Source of the DNA: JAKQIM01 sp029557965
GTDB lineage: Bacteria > Chloroflexota > Anaerolineae > Anaerolineales > UBA4823
NCBI GenBank assembly: GCA_035341015.1
Contig: DAOQUL010000049.1
Coordinates: 1-30,061, forward strand
DNA: 30,061 bases
Reading direction: 5' to 3'
Each line of letters starts with the position of its first letter. Within the stretch, counting starts at the first letter, position 1. The position numbers and the translations under genes are program-made. Shown piece after piece: positions 16,081-22,760 of the stretch. A model generated the notes under the pieces. That model worked only from the letters and a program-made list of their open reading frames with translations, was not told the DNA's origin and did not search any database.

Positions 16081-17359
16081 ACAGCTTCGCCGCCAAGAAT
16101 GGCACCAGCATCTCTTCACGCATCAAGCCGCCGTGACGGCCCAGCAGCAGGTCGTCTTTATCGGCCCACCACAGGTAAGCCCCATCGCGCGCCGCCGCCG
16201 CCAGGTCACCCAGGCGGTCCATCAAGCGCGGGTGCGGCTCGCCGGGGCCAAACAGCCCCCCTTGCACGGCCTGCGCCGGGTCCAGGTAAGCAAATTCTCC
16301 CGGCCAGGCCTGCTCCATGTACTCTCTCAATGCCGCGCCCTGCCCAGGGCGGTGGAAGTAGTACACCAGGCGGTTCTCGCCGGTGGGCATGATGTGCAAG
16401 CGCGCCGCCAGCTCAGGGTGGCTGCGCAGGTTGTATTTCAGATCGGGCGTGGTGGCCACCTGGCCGTGGTCGGCAGTGAGCACCAGCAGGGTGCCGCGGC
16501 GGGCTTCTGGTGACAGGCGATTGAGGAAAAGCTGCTCGAAAGAAGCGCTGAAATGGGCAAACTCAGCCGCCGTGCGCTCGTCATCCGGGCCATAGAAGTG
16601 GCCGAAATGGTCTACTTCACCAGTATAGACCCAGATGTACTGGCGCTCGCCGGGGCGTTTCTCCACCAGGTGGCGCAAGTTGATCCACAGGTCGGCGTAG
16701 CTGTTGAAGCCGCGCACGTCCACACCCTGGAAGAACATCTGCGAAAGCCCCGATTTGATGATACTGTGATGCTGCAAAGCATACGAGTGCACGCCGTGAG
16801 CGGCAAGATGTACGCCCAAAGTGGGCATGCTCAGGTAGGCTTCAGGTTTGAAACCGGCTTTGCTCAGGCTGCCGCTATCGTTGCGGAAGCTGATAGGGGC
16901 GTGCAAGATCATATTGGCCACCATGCCATATTCCTTCAGCCACAGCTCATACCCCGCAATGCCGTGCTCGGCCGGGCTGCGCCCCGTCCACAGGCTGGTG
17001 AGGGCCGCCGAAGTGGTGCTGGGCACGATGGAGGTCAGGGGCGCCAGCAAGCCGCCCTCGGCCAAAGTGTGCCACACGGGGGCGCAGCCGTCTGCCATCC
17101 AGCGCTGCAGGCGGTGCAGGGCCAGGGCATCCACCAGCACCAGGATGACCCGCTGGACATCCTGAAAGGGAGCCAGCAGTTCATCACGCAGCGGGGCCGC
17201 CCCCAGGCCGGGTAATTCCAACCAATGGCAGAAGCTGGAGGGCAGGTTCAGGATCGAGCCGCCCTGGTAATCGGGCAGTAAAAAGCCATCGCCCAGGTCC
17301 AGCCCAGGCAGGCGGCGCGTATTGGATAAACGAGATAATGCTTGCGAAGTGAACTCCAT
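16079..17359 (-). CDS. alkaline phosphatase superfamily protein (type I phosphodiesterase / nucleotide pyrophosphatase)
   Basis: A 426-aa enzyme of the metal-dependent alkaline phosphatase superfamily that would hydrolyse phosphodiester or pyrophosphate bonds; the substrate cannot be told. Visible motifs: VILVLVDAL with metal ligand Asp77; VPSTTSAALTSLWTGRSPAEHGI with a Thr115/116 nucleophile and the conserved HG; GEVDHFGHFYGPDDE (metal Asp/His); LLVLTADHGQV (Asp-His metal pair); and GRHGG near the C-terminus (last metal His). The full set of ligands is present. No signal peptide is visible, so it is probably cytoplasmic. Start ATG 17359 has AAGG 7 nt upstream. It is divergent from the solute-binding lipoprotein gene, sharing a 66-bp intergenic region. 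Confidence 0.92.
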   Translation of the reverse strand: MEFTSQALSRLSNTRRLPGLDLGDGFLLPDYQGGSILNLPSSFCHWLELPGLGAAPLRDELLAPFQDVQRVILVLVDALALHRLQRWMADGCAPVWHTLAEGGLLAPLTSIVPSTTSAALTSLWTGRSPAEHGIAGYELWLKEYGMVANMILHAPISFRNDSGSLSKAGFKPEAYLSMPTLGVHLAAHGVHSYALQHHSIIKSGLSQMFFQGVDVRGFNSYADLWINLRHLVEKRPGERQYIWVYTGEVDHFGHFYGPDDERTAAEFAHFSASFEQLFLNRLSPEARRGTLLVLTADHGQVATTPDLKYNLRSHPELAARLHIMPTGENRLVYYFHRPGQGAALREYMEQAWPGEFAYLDPAQAVQGGLFGPGEPHPRLMDRLGDLAAAARDGAYLWWADKDDLLLGRHGGLMREEMLVPFLAAKL

Positions 17360-17410
17360 GGTTAACCTTCAATCGAAAGAACAGGGTTTCTCGGTGTTTG
17401 AAAAATCAGA

Positions 17411-17416
17411 TATAAT
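17411..17416 (+). promoter_or_regulatory. -10 box, probably leaderless promoter
   Basis: A perfect TATAAT ends 9 nt before the ATG at 17426, placing the transcription start about 2-4 nt from the start codon. There is no Shine-Dalgarno sequence. The -35 position holds no good TTGACA match; a TTGAAA at 17398 is too close to be used. Confidence 0.55.
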
Positions 17417-17425
17417 CTCTGCACG

Positions 17426-18991
17426 ATGCGCACGAAAGTTTATCTTACCGCAATTTGGCGGATGCTTCTAGGGTTGAGCTTGCTGCTCGGCGCGGCCGGC
17501 TGTGATGGCAGCAGCAGCGCCTACCCCCAACCCGCTACCGCCCAGGCCTCTGGCATAAACACCGGTGCTGGTACTGCCAGCAGTGCCGCCACCCCGGTCT
17601 CCACCCGCACCACGCGCCCGGGAGGGGTTCCTGCCAGCGCCACCCCCGCGCCCACCCGCCCCCAGCCCTCTCCTACCCGCCCGCCTGCCATCAACCTCAC
17701 TGCTGATGACCTTTCAGGCCAGGCCATCACCTTCTGGCACCCCTGGAGCGGCGAGAAGAACGAAGCCATCCAGCAGTTGATCGACCATTTCAACCGCGGC
17801 AACCCGTATGACCTGAGCGTGGAAGTGCAGGCCTTTAACGGCATGAACGCCCTGCAAGAGGCGTTCCAGGCGGCCGAACAAAGCGGGACCCTGCCTGACC
17901 TGCTGGTGGCTTACCCGTACCAGGCGCGCCAACTGGATCTTAACGGCCAGACCCTGGTAGATTTGAACGCCTATCTCTACGATTCGAACTGGGGGTTCAG
18001 TGATGGAGAGCTGGAAGATTTTTACCCGCAGTTCTGGGAGCAAGACACGCTCACCGTAACACTGACCAGCCAGGGGCCAGCCGTCAAACGCCTGGGGCTG
18101 CCCTTCTATCACACCCTGTTCTTCGTTGCTTACAACCAGACCTGGGCCACAGAACTGGGCTATGACGAGCCCCCCGCCACGCCCTTCGACCTGCGCCTGC
18201 AAGCCTGTGCGGCTTCAGGGAACGAAGTGGGCGGCTGGATGATCACAGATTCCGGCAGCCTGGACGACCAGGCAGCCGACCCGCCGGCCAGCCTGCTGTT
18301 GGGCTGGGTGGGGGCTTACGGCGGGCAGATCACCCGCCCAGATGGCAGCGGCTACCAATTCGACAACCCTGGGGTCGAGCATGCCCTGGGCTTCTTGAAG
18401 GGCATGCAGAACAGCGCCTGTGCCTGGCTGGGGCGAGACCTGGACCCCGCCGCCGCATTTGCCGCCCGCCAGGCCCTCTTCTATGCCGCCGGCCTGCCTG
18501 ATCTGCCGGCACAGCGCGCCGCCATGCAGGCGGCCTCGAACCGTGACCGCTGGACCGTCTTGCCCTTCCCGGGCAACGGCGAGAGCATGAACGGGGATGG
18601 CAGCCCGGTGGTGGATGCAACCAGCATGTCGCTCTCCATCACCCGCTCTACCCCTGAGCGCCAACTGGCTACCTGGCTGCTCTTGGAATGGCTGATCTCG
18701 CCTTCGGGGCAGGCCCATTGGGCCAATGCCAGCGGCTATGCCCCGGTGCGCCCTTCAACCCTAGAACTGCTGGACAGCGAGCTAAAGGCCAACCCCCAAT
18801 GGGCCACCGCCCTGAGCCTGCTGCCCTATGCACAACCCCAGCCATCCTATGCTTCATGGGGCGTAACACGCGGCATGGTGGGCGATGCCCTCAAGCAGCT
18901 CTTGACCCCCACCTTCACCGCCGCCCAAATCCCCGACCTGATCCAGGTCATGGAAATCCTGGCTGAGGAGATCCACAGCCAGATCAGGTAA
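17426..18991 (+). CDS. lipoprotein extracellular solute-binding protein (SBP family 1)
   Basis: A 521-aa ABC-transporter substrate-binding lipoprotein, probably for a sugar or other small solute. Residues 1-26 form a lipoprotein signal peptide with lipobox GAAGC. Residues 27-88 are a Ser/Thr/Pro/Ala-rich linker, as in surface-tethered lipoproteins. The binding domain begins at about 89 (ITFWHPWSGEKNEAIQQLID, then PDLLVAYPYQARQLD) and carries hinge and second-lobe features typical of family 1 (LGWVGAYGG, MSLSITRSTPERQLATWLLLEWL, AHWANASGYAPVR). No permease or ATPase gene lies beside it, so it may use partners elsewhere. Start ATG is 10 nt after a TATAAT with no Shine-Dalgarno sequence. Divergent from the phosphodiesterase gene. 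Confidence 0.9.
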   Translation: MRTKVYLTAIWRMLLGLSLLLGAAGCDGSSSAYPQPATAQASGINTGAGTASSAATPVSTRTTRPGGVPASATPAPTRPQPSPTRPPAINLTADDLSGQAITFWHPWSGEKNEAIQQLIDHFNRGNPYDLSVEVQAFNGMNALQEAFQAAEQSGTLPDLLVAYPYQARQLDLNGQTLVDLNAYLYDSNWGFSDGELEDFYPQFWEQDTLTVTLTSQGPAVKRLGLPFYHTLFFVAYNQTWATELGYDEPPATPFDLRLQACAASGNEVGGWMITDSGSLDDQAADPPASLLLGWVGAYGGQITRPDGSGYQFDNPGVEHALGFLKGMQNSACAWLGRDLDPAAAFAARQALFYAAGLPDLPAQRAAMQAASNRDRWTVLPFPGNGESMNGDGSPVVDATSMSLSITRSTPERQLATWLLLEWLISPSGQAHWANASGYAPVRPSTLELLDSELKANPQWATALSLLPYAQPQPSYASWGVTRGMVGDALKQLLTPTFTAAQIPDLIQVMEILAEEIHSQIR

Positions 18992-19007
18992 TGGCCCAAT
19001 TGTGTTG

Positions 19008-19211
19008 GGATTGCGCCGCAATTGTACTGGATTGCGCCGCAATTGTACTGGATTGCGCCNNNNNNNNNNNNNNNNNNNNNNNNNNNNNNNNNNNNNNNNN
19101 NNNNNNNNNNNNNNNNNNNNNNNNNNNNNNNNNNNNNNNNNNNNNNNNNNNNNNNNNNNGGATTGCGCCGCAATTGTACTGGATTGCGCCGCAATTGTAC
19201 TGGATTGCGCC
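19008..19211. repeat. 21-bp tandem repeat (minisatellite) interrupted by an assembly gap
   Basis: Unit GGATTGCGCCGCAATTGTACT, period 21. About 2.5 exact copies flank each side of the N run (19008-19059 and 19160-19211), and a degenerate partial copy (CCAATTGTGTTGGGATT) precedes them. Each unit contains the palindromes ATTGCG-C-CGCAAT and CAATTG. True copy number is unknown because assembly broke inside the array. The period is a multiple of three, so frames stay open, but no gene is supported. Confidence 0.9.
19060..19159. other. assembly gap (100 N)
   Basis: Exactly 100 N inside the 21-bp repeat array, the usual placeholder for a gap of unknown length. Identical repeats on both edges explain the break. 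Confidence 0.98.
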
Positions 19212-19217
19212 TTTACC

Positions 19218-19247
19218 TTGACGATTTGCCATTCTTCGAAGTATACT
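19218..19247 (+). promoter_or_regulatory. tRNA-Pro promoter
   Basis: TTGACG (-35) and TATACT (-10) with an 18-nt spacer. The predicted start is about 3 nt before the mature tRNA 5' end. The promoter begins just after the minisatellite, so repeat-length changes would not alter it directly. Confidence 0.75.
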
Positions 19248-19256
19248 CACCCCCGC

Positions 19257-19330
19257 CGGGGTGTAGCGCAGTTCGGCAGCGCACCGCGTTTGGGACGCGG
19301 GGGTCGGCGGTTCGAGTCCGCCCGCCCCGA
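19257..19330 (+). tRNA. tRNA-Pro (anticodon UGG)
   Basis: A 74-nt cloverleaf. Acceptor arm CGGGGTG pairs with CGCCCCG (one G-U), discriminator A at 19330. Anticodon stem CCGCG/CGCGG encloses loop TTTGGGA with anticodon TGG, reading proline CCN codons. The T arm carries GTTCGAGTC and the D loop AGTTCGGCAG. The CCA end is not encoded. It lies 12 nt before the next ORF with no terminator between, so the tRNA is probably cut from a tRNA-mRNA transcript. Confidence 0.96.
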
Positions 19331-19341
19331 CTTTAGGAAAC

Positions 19342-19632
19342 ATGAGCATGGCAAAACAAAAACTCGACGGCATTGTTGAAGCAGTACATTATGCCCCCGA
19401 TGGCCAGGTGCAGTGGGTGCGAGCCTACGAGAAGCGCGGCCCGATCTTTTCGGACCGTGTCTTGATCGAACGCCAGGCATTGATCGAGAAATTGAAGGCC
19501 GGCAAAAATTACGCCGCCGGCAAGCGCAAGCCCTACCTGGGCGGCACGTTTGAGGCCGGCCCGGCCCTGCGCCTGGTCGAACAAGATGGCAAGACCGTCC
19601 TCGCCGGCCTGGAAGAGGTTCCCATTTTCTAG
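19342..19632 (+). CDS. conserved-looking hypothetical protein, 96 aa
   Basis: Not recognised. A small soluble protein, Lys/Arg- and Glu/Asp-rich, with no signal peptide or membrane segment. Notable stretches: DGIVEAVHYAPDGQVQWVRAYEKRG, then DRVLIERQALIEKLKAGK, GKRKPYLGGTFE and VLAGLEEVPIF at the end. The alternating pattern suggests a compact beta-rich fold with one central helix (inferred). Start ATG 19342 has AGGA 4 nt upstream; ATG 19348 two codons later is possible with a 10-nt spacing. It follows tRNA-Pro by 11 nt and is followed at once by a hairpin terminator, so it is probably expressed only from the tRNA promoter. Its codon use fits the neighbours, supporting a real gene. Confidence 0.75.
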   Translation: MSMAKQKLDGIVEAVHYAPDGQVQWVRAYEKRGPIFSDRVLIERQALIEKLKAGKNYAAGKRKPYLGGTFEAGPALRLVEQDGKTVLAGLEEVPIF

Positions 19633-19642
19633 CCGCTGTTCC

Positions 19643-19686
19643 AAAACGAATGAGGCCGTGCACATGCGCACGGCCTCATTCGTTTT
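19643..19686 (+). terminator. terminator hairpin (family member 3)
   Basis: A perfect 19-bp stem (19643-19661 with 19668-19686) and a 6-nt loop, 10 nt after the stop of the 96-aa gene. Its arms match those of the 3322 hairpin except at two base pairs, both changed on both arms (A-T to G-C and G-C to C-G). The sequence leaving the stem, TTCGTTTTCGGGAT, is identical to that leaving the 10047 hairpin. Confidence 0.85.
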
Positions 19687-19696
19687 CGGGATAGAG

Positions 19697-19702
19697 TATA
19701 AT
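19697..19702 (+). promoter_or_regulatory. -10 box, probably leaderless promoter
   Basis: A perfect TATAAT ends 6 nt before a GTG codon at 19709, the spacing expected when transcription starts on the start codon. No Shine-Dalgarno sequence is present. The -35 position falls inside the preceding terminator hairpin and shows no consensus. Confidence 0.55.
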
Positions 19703-19708
19703 TTCAGT

Positions 19709-20509
19709 GTGCCAACGCCGTTCTATCACTTAAGTATCAGCCAGGCCCTGCTGTGCCATCCGGCGCTGCCAGAAGAGGTGCGCGGCTTTTTATCGGCCTG
19801 GCGCAGCGAATTCTTGTTCGGCGCCACCGCCGCCGATGTGCAGGTCGTCTCGGGGCAAAGCCGCGAGTGCACGCACTTCTTCGACCTGCCCATCTTGCCG
19901 GGGCTGCCAACACCCTGGCAGGCCCTGCTGTGCCAATACCCGGCCCTGGCAGATGCCCCCAGCCTGCCGCCTGAACACGCGGCCTTCCTGGCAGGGTACC
20001 TCTGCCACCTGCAGGCTGATTACCGCTGGGTGCAAGAGATCTTTGCGCCGGTCTTTGGCCCGCACTGCCCCTGGGGCAGCTTTGGAGAGCGCCTTTACTT
20101 ACACAATGTACTGCGTTCTTACCTCGACCGGTGTGTCTTGCCTGAGCTGGCTGGGCAGCACACCTGCCTGAGCCAGGTGGAACCGCAGGGCTGGCTGCCC
20201 TTCACCGCCGACCAACACCTGCGCACCTGGCGCGACCTGCTCTTCCCCCAGCTTTGCCCTGGCGCTCGCGTGCAAACGGTTGAGGTCTTTGCCGCGCGGC
20301 AGGGCATGCAGGCTCAAGATTACTACGCCTTGCTCGATTCAGAAGAGCGCATGCGGCGTGAGGTTTTTGTTCACCTGGCCCCTCACCAGCTAGAAAGTTA
20401 CCGCCAGGACCTATTGGCCGATAACGTTCAACTGCTGAGCAGCTACCTGGGTGGCTGCAGCCAGGACCAACTTAGAAGCACCGCAACTGCGGAGGCAAAG
20501 CTATCATGA
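19709..20509 (+). CDS. zinc-dependent phospholipase C-like protein
   Basis: About 266 aa from a GTG at 19709, chosen because the recognisable domain starts right there (PTPFYHLSISQAL) and a TATAAT lies just upstream; an ORF extension would run through the terminator. It resembles the Zn_dep_PLPC family: FLFGATAADVQVVSG followed by ECTHFFDLP (about 32-55), then HAAFLAGYLCHLQADYRWVQEIFAPVFG (about 90-118), where His and Asp would bind zinc, and a helical C-terminus with LHNVLRSYLDR. No signal peptide is visible, unlike secreted clostridial phospholipases, so it may act inside the cell; the lipid substrate is unknown. It overlaps the next gene by four bases (ATGA) and heads a five-gene operon. 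Family assignment is by pattern only. Confidence 0.7.
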   Translation: MPTPFYHLSISQALLCHPALPEEVRGFLSAWRSEFLFGATAADVQVVSGQSRECTHFFDLPILPGLPTPWQALLCQYPALADAPSLPPEHAAFLAGYLCHLQADYRWVQEIFAPVFGPHCPWGSFGERLYLHNVLRSYLDRCVLPELAGQHTCLSQVEPQGWLPFTADQHLRTWRDLLFPQLCPGARVQTVEVFAARQGMQAQDYYALLDSEERMRREVFVHLAPHQLESYRQDLLADNVQLLSSYLGGCSQDQLRSTATAEAKLS

Positions 20510-21360
20510 AACTGATCGACTACAGCGAGAAGAAAACCGGCAAGTCTCCACTCCAGCCCCTGTTGGACCGCATACAAGAGGTGCTGCCCCTTGATCAAGC
20601 TCAGCGCACACACCAGACGATGGTCGGGCGTTTTTCGCGCGGCCTGGATAACCGCTTCACCCTGCTGCACGATGTCGTCTTAGCGCCTGGCGAAGCCCCC
20701 ATCCCCTACATCCTGGTTGGCGCCAGCGGCCTGGTGGTGATGGATGTCAACAGCGAACAGGGCATGTACCGGGCCAAAGATGAAACCTGGGCCGAGATGA
20801 GCCGCTCTACCAAGAGCTACCAACCTTCAAGGCGCAATTTCATCAAGCACACGCGTGCCCTGGCCCGCAAAGTCAACGCTTACCTCGAAAAGCAGAAGCG
20901 GCCCAACCCCGAGGCCGTGCCGGTGATGATCTTCCTCCACCCTGGCGTACACATCGATTCCAAAAACCCCGCCATCCGCCTGGTTCAGATCGACGGGTTA
21001 GAGCGTTTCATCGCCAGCCAGCAAGCCAGCGAAGAAGTGCTCAACGCCACCGATGTCAAATTGATCCTCGACGCGCTCGAAAAAGCCGCCCGCCCGCCAG
21101 AAAAGACGGCCAAGCTTGAAGAGAGCGAGGACTTCTTCGGCAAAGACCTGGGTGCGCCCCAAAAGCCCGCCCCCACCCCCAAGCCCAAAGAACCCGCCAA
21201 GCCCAGGCAGCCCCTCATTACGCCGCCCAGCGAGCTCAAGCTGCCCAAGGCCACCGATAAGCTCAAGTTCAGCAAAACTCAGTGGATCATCCTGTCTGGT
21301 TTATTGATCGTGAGCATCCTGATTTTCATTGCCATGATCCTGGTGGTAGTCTTCGCCTGA
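20506..21360 (+). CDS. tail-anchored NERD-like domain protein
   Basis: 284 aa. Residues about 30-190 resemble a nuclease-related (NERD) fold: LDNRFTLLHDVVLAPGEAPIPYILVGASGLVVMDV, then GMYRAKDETW and VPVMIFLHPGVHID. At the place of the usual E-x-K catalytic pair the sequence reads DVNS, so nuclease activity is doubtful. Residues about 205-255 are a Pro/Lys/Ala-rich linker, and the last 25 residues (WIILSGLLIVSILIFIAM...) form one transmembrane helix, which would hold the domain on the cytoplasmic face. Start ATG overlaps the upstream Zn-PLPC-like stop (ATGA), indicating translational coupling and perhaps a joint membrane role (inferred). Confidence 0.65.
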   Translation: MKLIDYSEKKTGKSPLQPLLDRIQEVLPLDQAQRTHQTMVGRFSRGLDNRFTLLHDVVLAPGEAPIPYILVGASGLVVMDVNSEQGMYRAKDETWAEMSRSTKSYQPSRRNFIKHTRALARKVNAYLEKQKRPNPEAVPVMIFLHPGVHIDSKNPAIRLVQIDGLERFIASQQASEEVLNATDVKLILDALEKAARPPEKTAKLEESEDFFGKDLGAPQKPAPTPKPKEPAKPRQPLITPPSELKLPKATDKLKFSKTQWIILSGLLIVSILIFIAMILVVVFA

Positions 21361-21384
21361 GGCGCAAGCGAGTAAAGGAACCCA

Positions 21385-22107
21385 TTGAGCGCCCCATTCC
21401 TCTCCATCGTCATCCCAGCCCGCAACGAAGAAACGCGCCTGCCCAACACCCTGGCGCAGTTGCAAAGCTTTATTGCCAGCCGTCCCTACCCAGTGGAAGT
21501 GCTGGTCGTTGAGAACGGCAGTCAAGACCGCACCCTGCAGATTGCCCAAGAATTCGCGGCGCAATTTCCGGCCTTGCGCGTGATGCAAAGCCCTCCGGGC
21601 AAAGGCGTTGCCGTCAAGCTCGGCATGTTGGCGGCAAAAGGCGAGTACCGCTTTATGTGCGATGCTGATTTTTCGATGCCGGTAGAAGAGATCAGCCGTT
21701 TTTTGCCCCCCGAACTGAACGATTGCGATATCGCCATCGCCTCGCGCGAGGCCCCCGGCGCAGTGCGCTACAACGAGCCCCACTATCGCCACCTTGTTGG
21801 AAGAGGCTATAACTGGCTCATCCGCAGCCTGGCCCTGCCCGGCCTGCAAGATACCCAGTGCGGCTTTAAGTGCTTCCGGGCCGCGGCCGTCAGCGATATC
21901 TTTCCACGCCAGACCCTGAACGGCTGGGCCTTCGATGTGGAGGTGCTGTTCATTGCCCGGCGGCGCGGCTATAGCATCCTTGAGGTACCCATCCCCTGGT
22001 ATCACACCCCCGGCAGTAAGATCAGCGTGCTGCGCGATTCGCTGCGCATGGCGCTGGATCTGCTCGCCATTCGTCGCAACGCCCGCCGCGGGCTTTACGA
22101 GGCCTGA
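21385..22107 (+). CDS. family 2 glycosyltransferase, DPM1/ALG5-like
   Basis: 240 aa. A GT-A glycosyltransferase resembling polyprenyl- or dolichyl-phosphate sugar transferases, which move a sugar from a nucleotide donor to a lipid phosphate. Motifs: VIPARNEE (9-16), VENGSQDRTLQIA (about 50-62), GKGVAVKLGMLAAKGEY (about 72-88), the metal-binding DADFS (93-97), ASREAPGAVR, and DTQCGFKCFR (about 155-165), followed by GWAFDVEVLFIARRRGY and IPIPWYH-like acceptor-side motifs. No transmembrane segment follows the catalytic domain, so it is probably a peripheral enzyme. The start is a TTG at 21385 with AAGGA 6 nt upstream; no ATG fits. Its stop overlaps the rnhB start (TGATG). Confidence 0.92.
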   Translation: MSAPFLSIVIPARNEETRLPNTLAQLQSFIASRPYPVEVLVVENGSQDRTLQIAQEFAAQFPALRVMQSPPGKGVAVKLGMLAAKGEYRFMCDADFSMPVEEISRFLPPELNDCDIAIASREAPGAVRYNEPHYRHLVGRGYNWLIRSLALPGLQDTQCGFKCFRAAAVSDIFPRQTLNGWAFDVEVLFIARRRGYSILEVPIPWYHTPGSKISVLRDSLRMALDLLAIRRNARRGLYEA

Positions 22108-22760
22108 TGGCGCGCTTCGACCCGGCCCTCCTGCCGCCCAGGCCAGACCTATCCTTTGAACAGGCCTTGTGGGCAGCCGGTGTGGGCAACGTGGCAGGCA
22201 TTGACGAGGCCGGGCGCGGCGCCCTGGCCGGCCCGGTAGCGGCCGCGGCGGTCATCCTGCCGCCTGAGCCGGCCCTGGCCCAAAGCCTGGCAGGCGTGCA
22301 AGACTCCAAACAACTCAGCCCCGCCCAACGCCAGGCCCTGCGGCCGCGCATTCAAGAGGCTGCCCTGGCCTGGGGGGTGGGCATGGCCAGCCCTCAAGAA
22401 ATCGACCAGTTGGGCATCCTGCCCGCCACCCGCCTGGCTGCCTGGCGGGCCATCCAGGCCCTGCAGCCGGCCCCGCAGCACCTGCTGCTCGATTGGCTGC
22501 TGCTGCCAGACCTGGATATTCCTCAAACCACCCTGGTCAAAGGCGACTGCCGCGTGTTAAGCGTTGCTGCCGCCTCCATTCTCGCCAAAACGGCCCGCGA
22601 CGACTTGATGGTAGGTTTAGCCACCCAATACCCGGCCTACGGCTTCGAGCAGCACAAAGGTTACGGCACACTGGCGCACCGCCGGGCATTGGCAAGCTGT
22701 GGCCCTTGCCCACAGCACCGACTCACCTGGAAATTACATGGAGAACAGCATGCATCCTGA
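22107..22760 (+). CDS. rnhB: ribonuclease HII
   Basis: 217 aa. Cleaves the RNA strand of RNA-DNA hybrids and removes ribonucleotides misincorporated in DNA. The hallmark GIDEAGRGALAGPVAAAAVIL is seen at about 31-51 with catalytic Asp33 and Glu34; DSKQLS follows at about 69. The later acidic residues lie in LLLDWLLLPD and LVKGDCRVLSVAAASILAKTARDD, the conserved second half. The C-terminus (YGFEQHKGYGT, HR.AL...GPCPQHR) is typical. Length and motifs are complete. The ATG overlaps the preceding TGA by one base. The following peptidase start lies inside its last codons, so it sits in the middle of a tightly packed operon. Confidence 0.97.
   Translation: MARFDPALLPPRPDLSFEQALWAAGVGNVAGIDEAGRGALAGPVAAAAVILPPEPALAQSLAGVQDSKQLSPAQRQALRPRIQEAALAWGVGMASPQEIDQLGILPATRLAAWRAIQALQPAPQHLLLDWLLLPDLDIPQTTLVKGDCRVLSVAAASILAKTARDDLMVGLATQYPAYGFEQHKGYGTLAHRRALASCGPCPQHRLTWKLHGEQHAS

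Noticed and set aside
17398..17416. TTGAAA plus TATAAT as a -35/-10 pair before the solute-binding protein gene
   Set aside because: The spacer is only 7 nt, far from 16-18. A similar TTGAAA sits 4 nt from TATAAT at 26711-26726 and is rejected for the same reason.
16079..18991. An ABC sugar uptake operon or phosphate-starvation locus
   Set aside because: There are no permease or ATPase genes, and the phosphodiesterase is divergent with no signal peptide. Adjacency alone does not support a shared pathway.
19008..19211. CRISPR array
   Set aside because: Copies are directly adjacent with no unique spacers, and no cas gene is in the window.
18847..19379. ORFs running through the N run at 19060-19159 with heptapeptide repeats
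   Set aside because: A 21-bp repeat keeps several frames open by its period alone. The frames exist on both strands and are joined only by placeholder N.
19550..19708. N-terminal extension of the Zn-PLPC-like protein
   Set aside because: The upstream part of the frame overlaps the end of the 96-aa gene and the terminator hairpin; the family-like sequence begins at the GTG at 19709.
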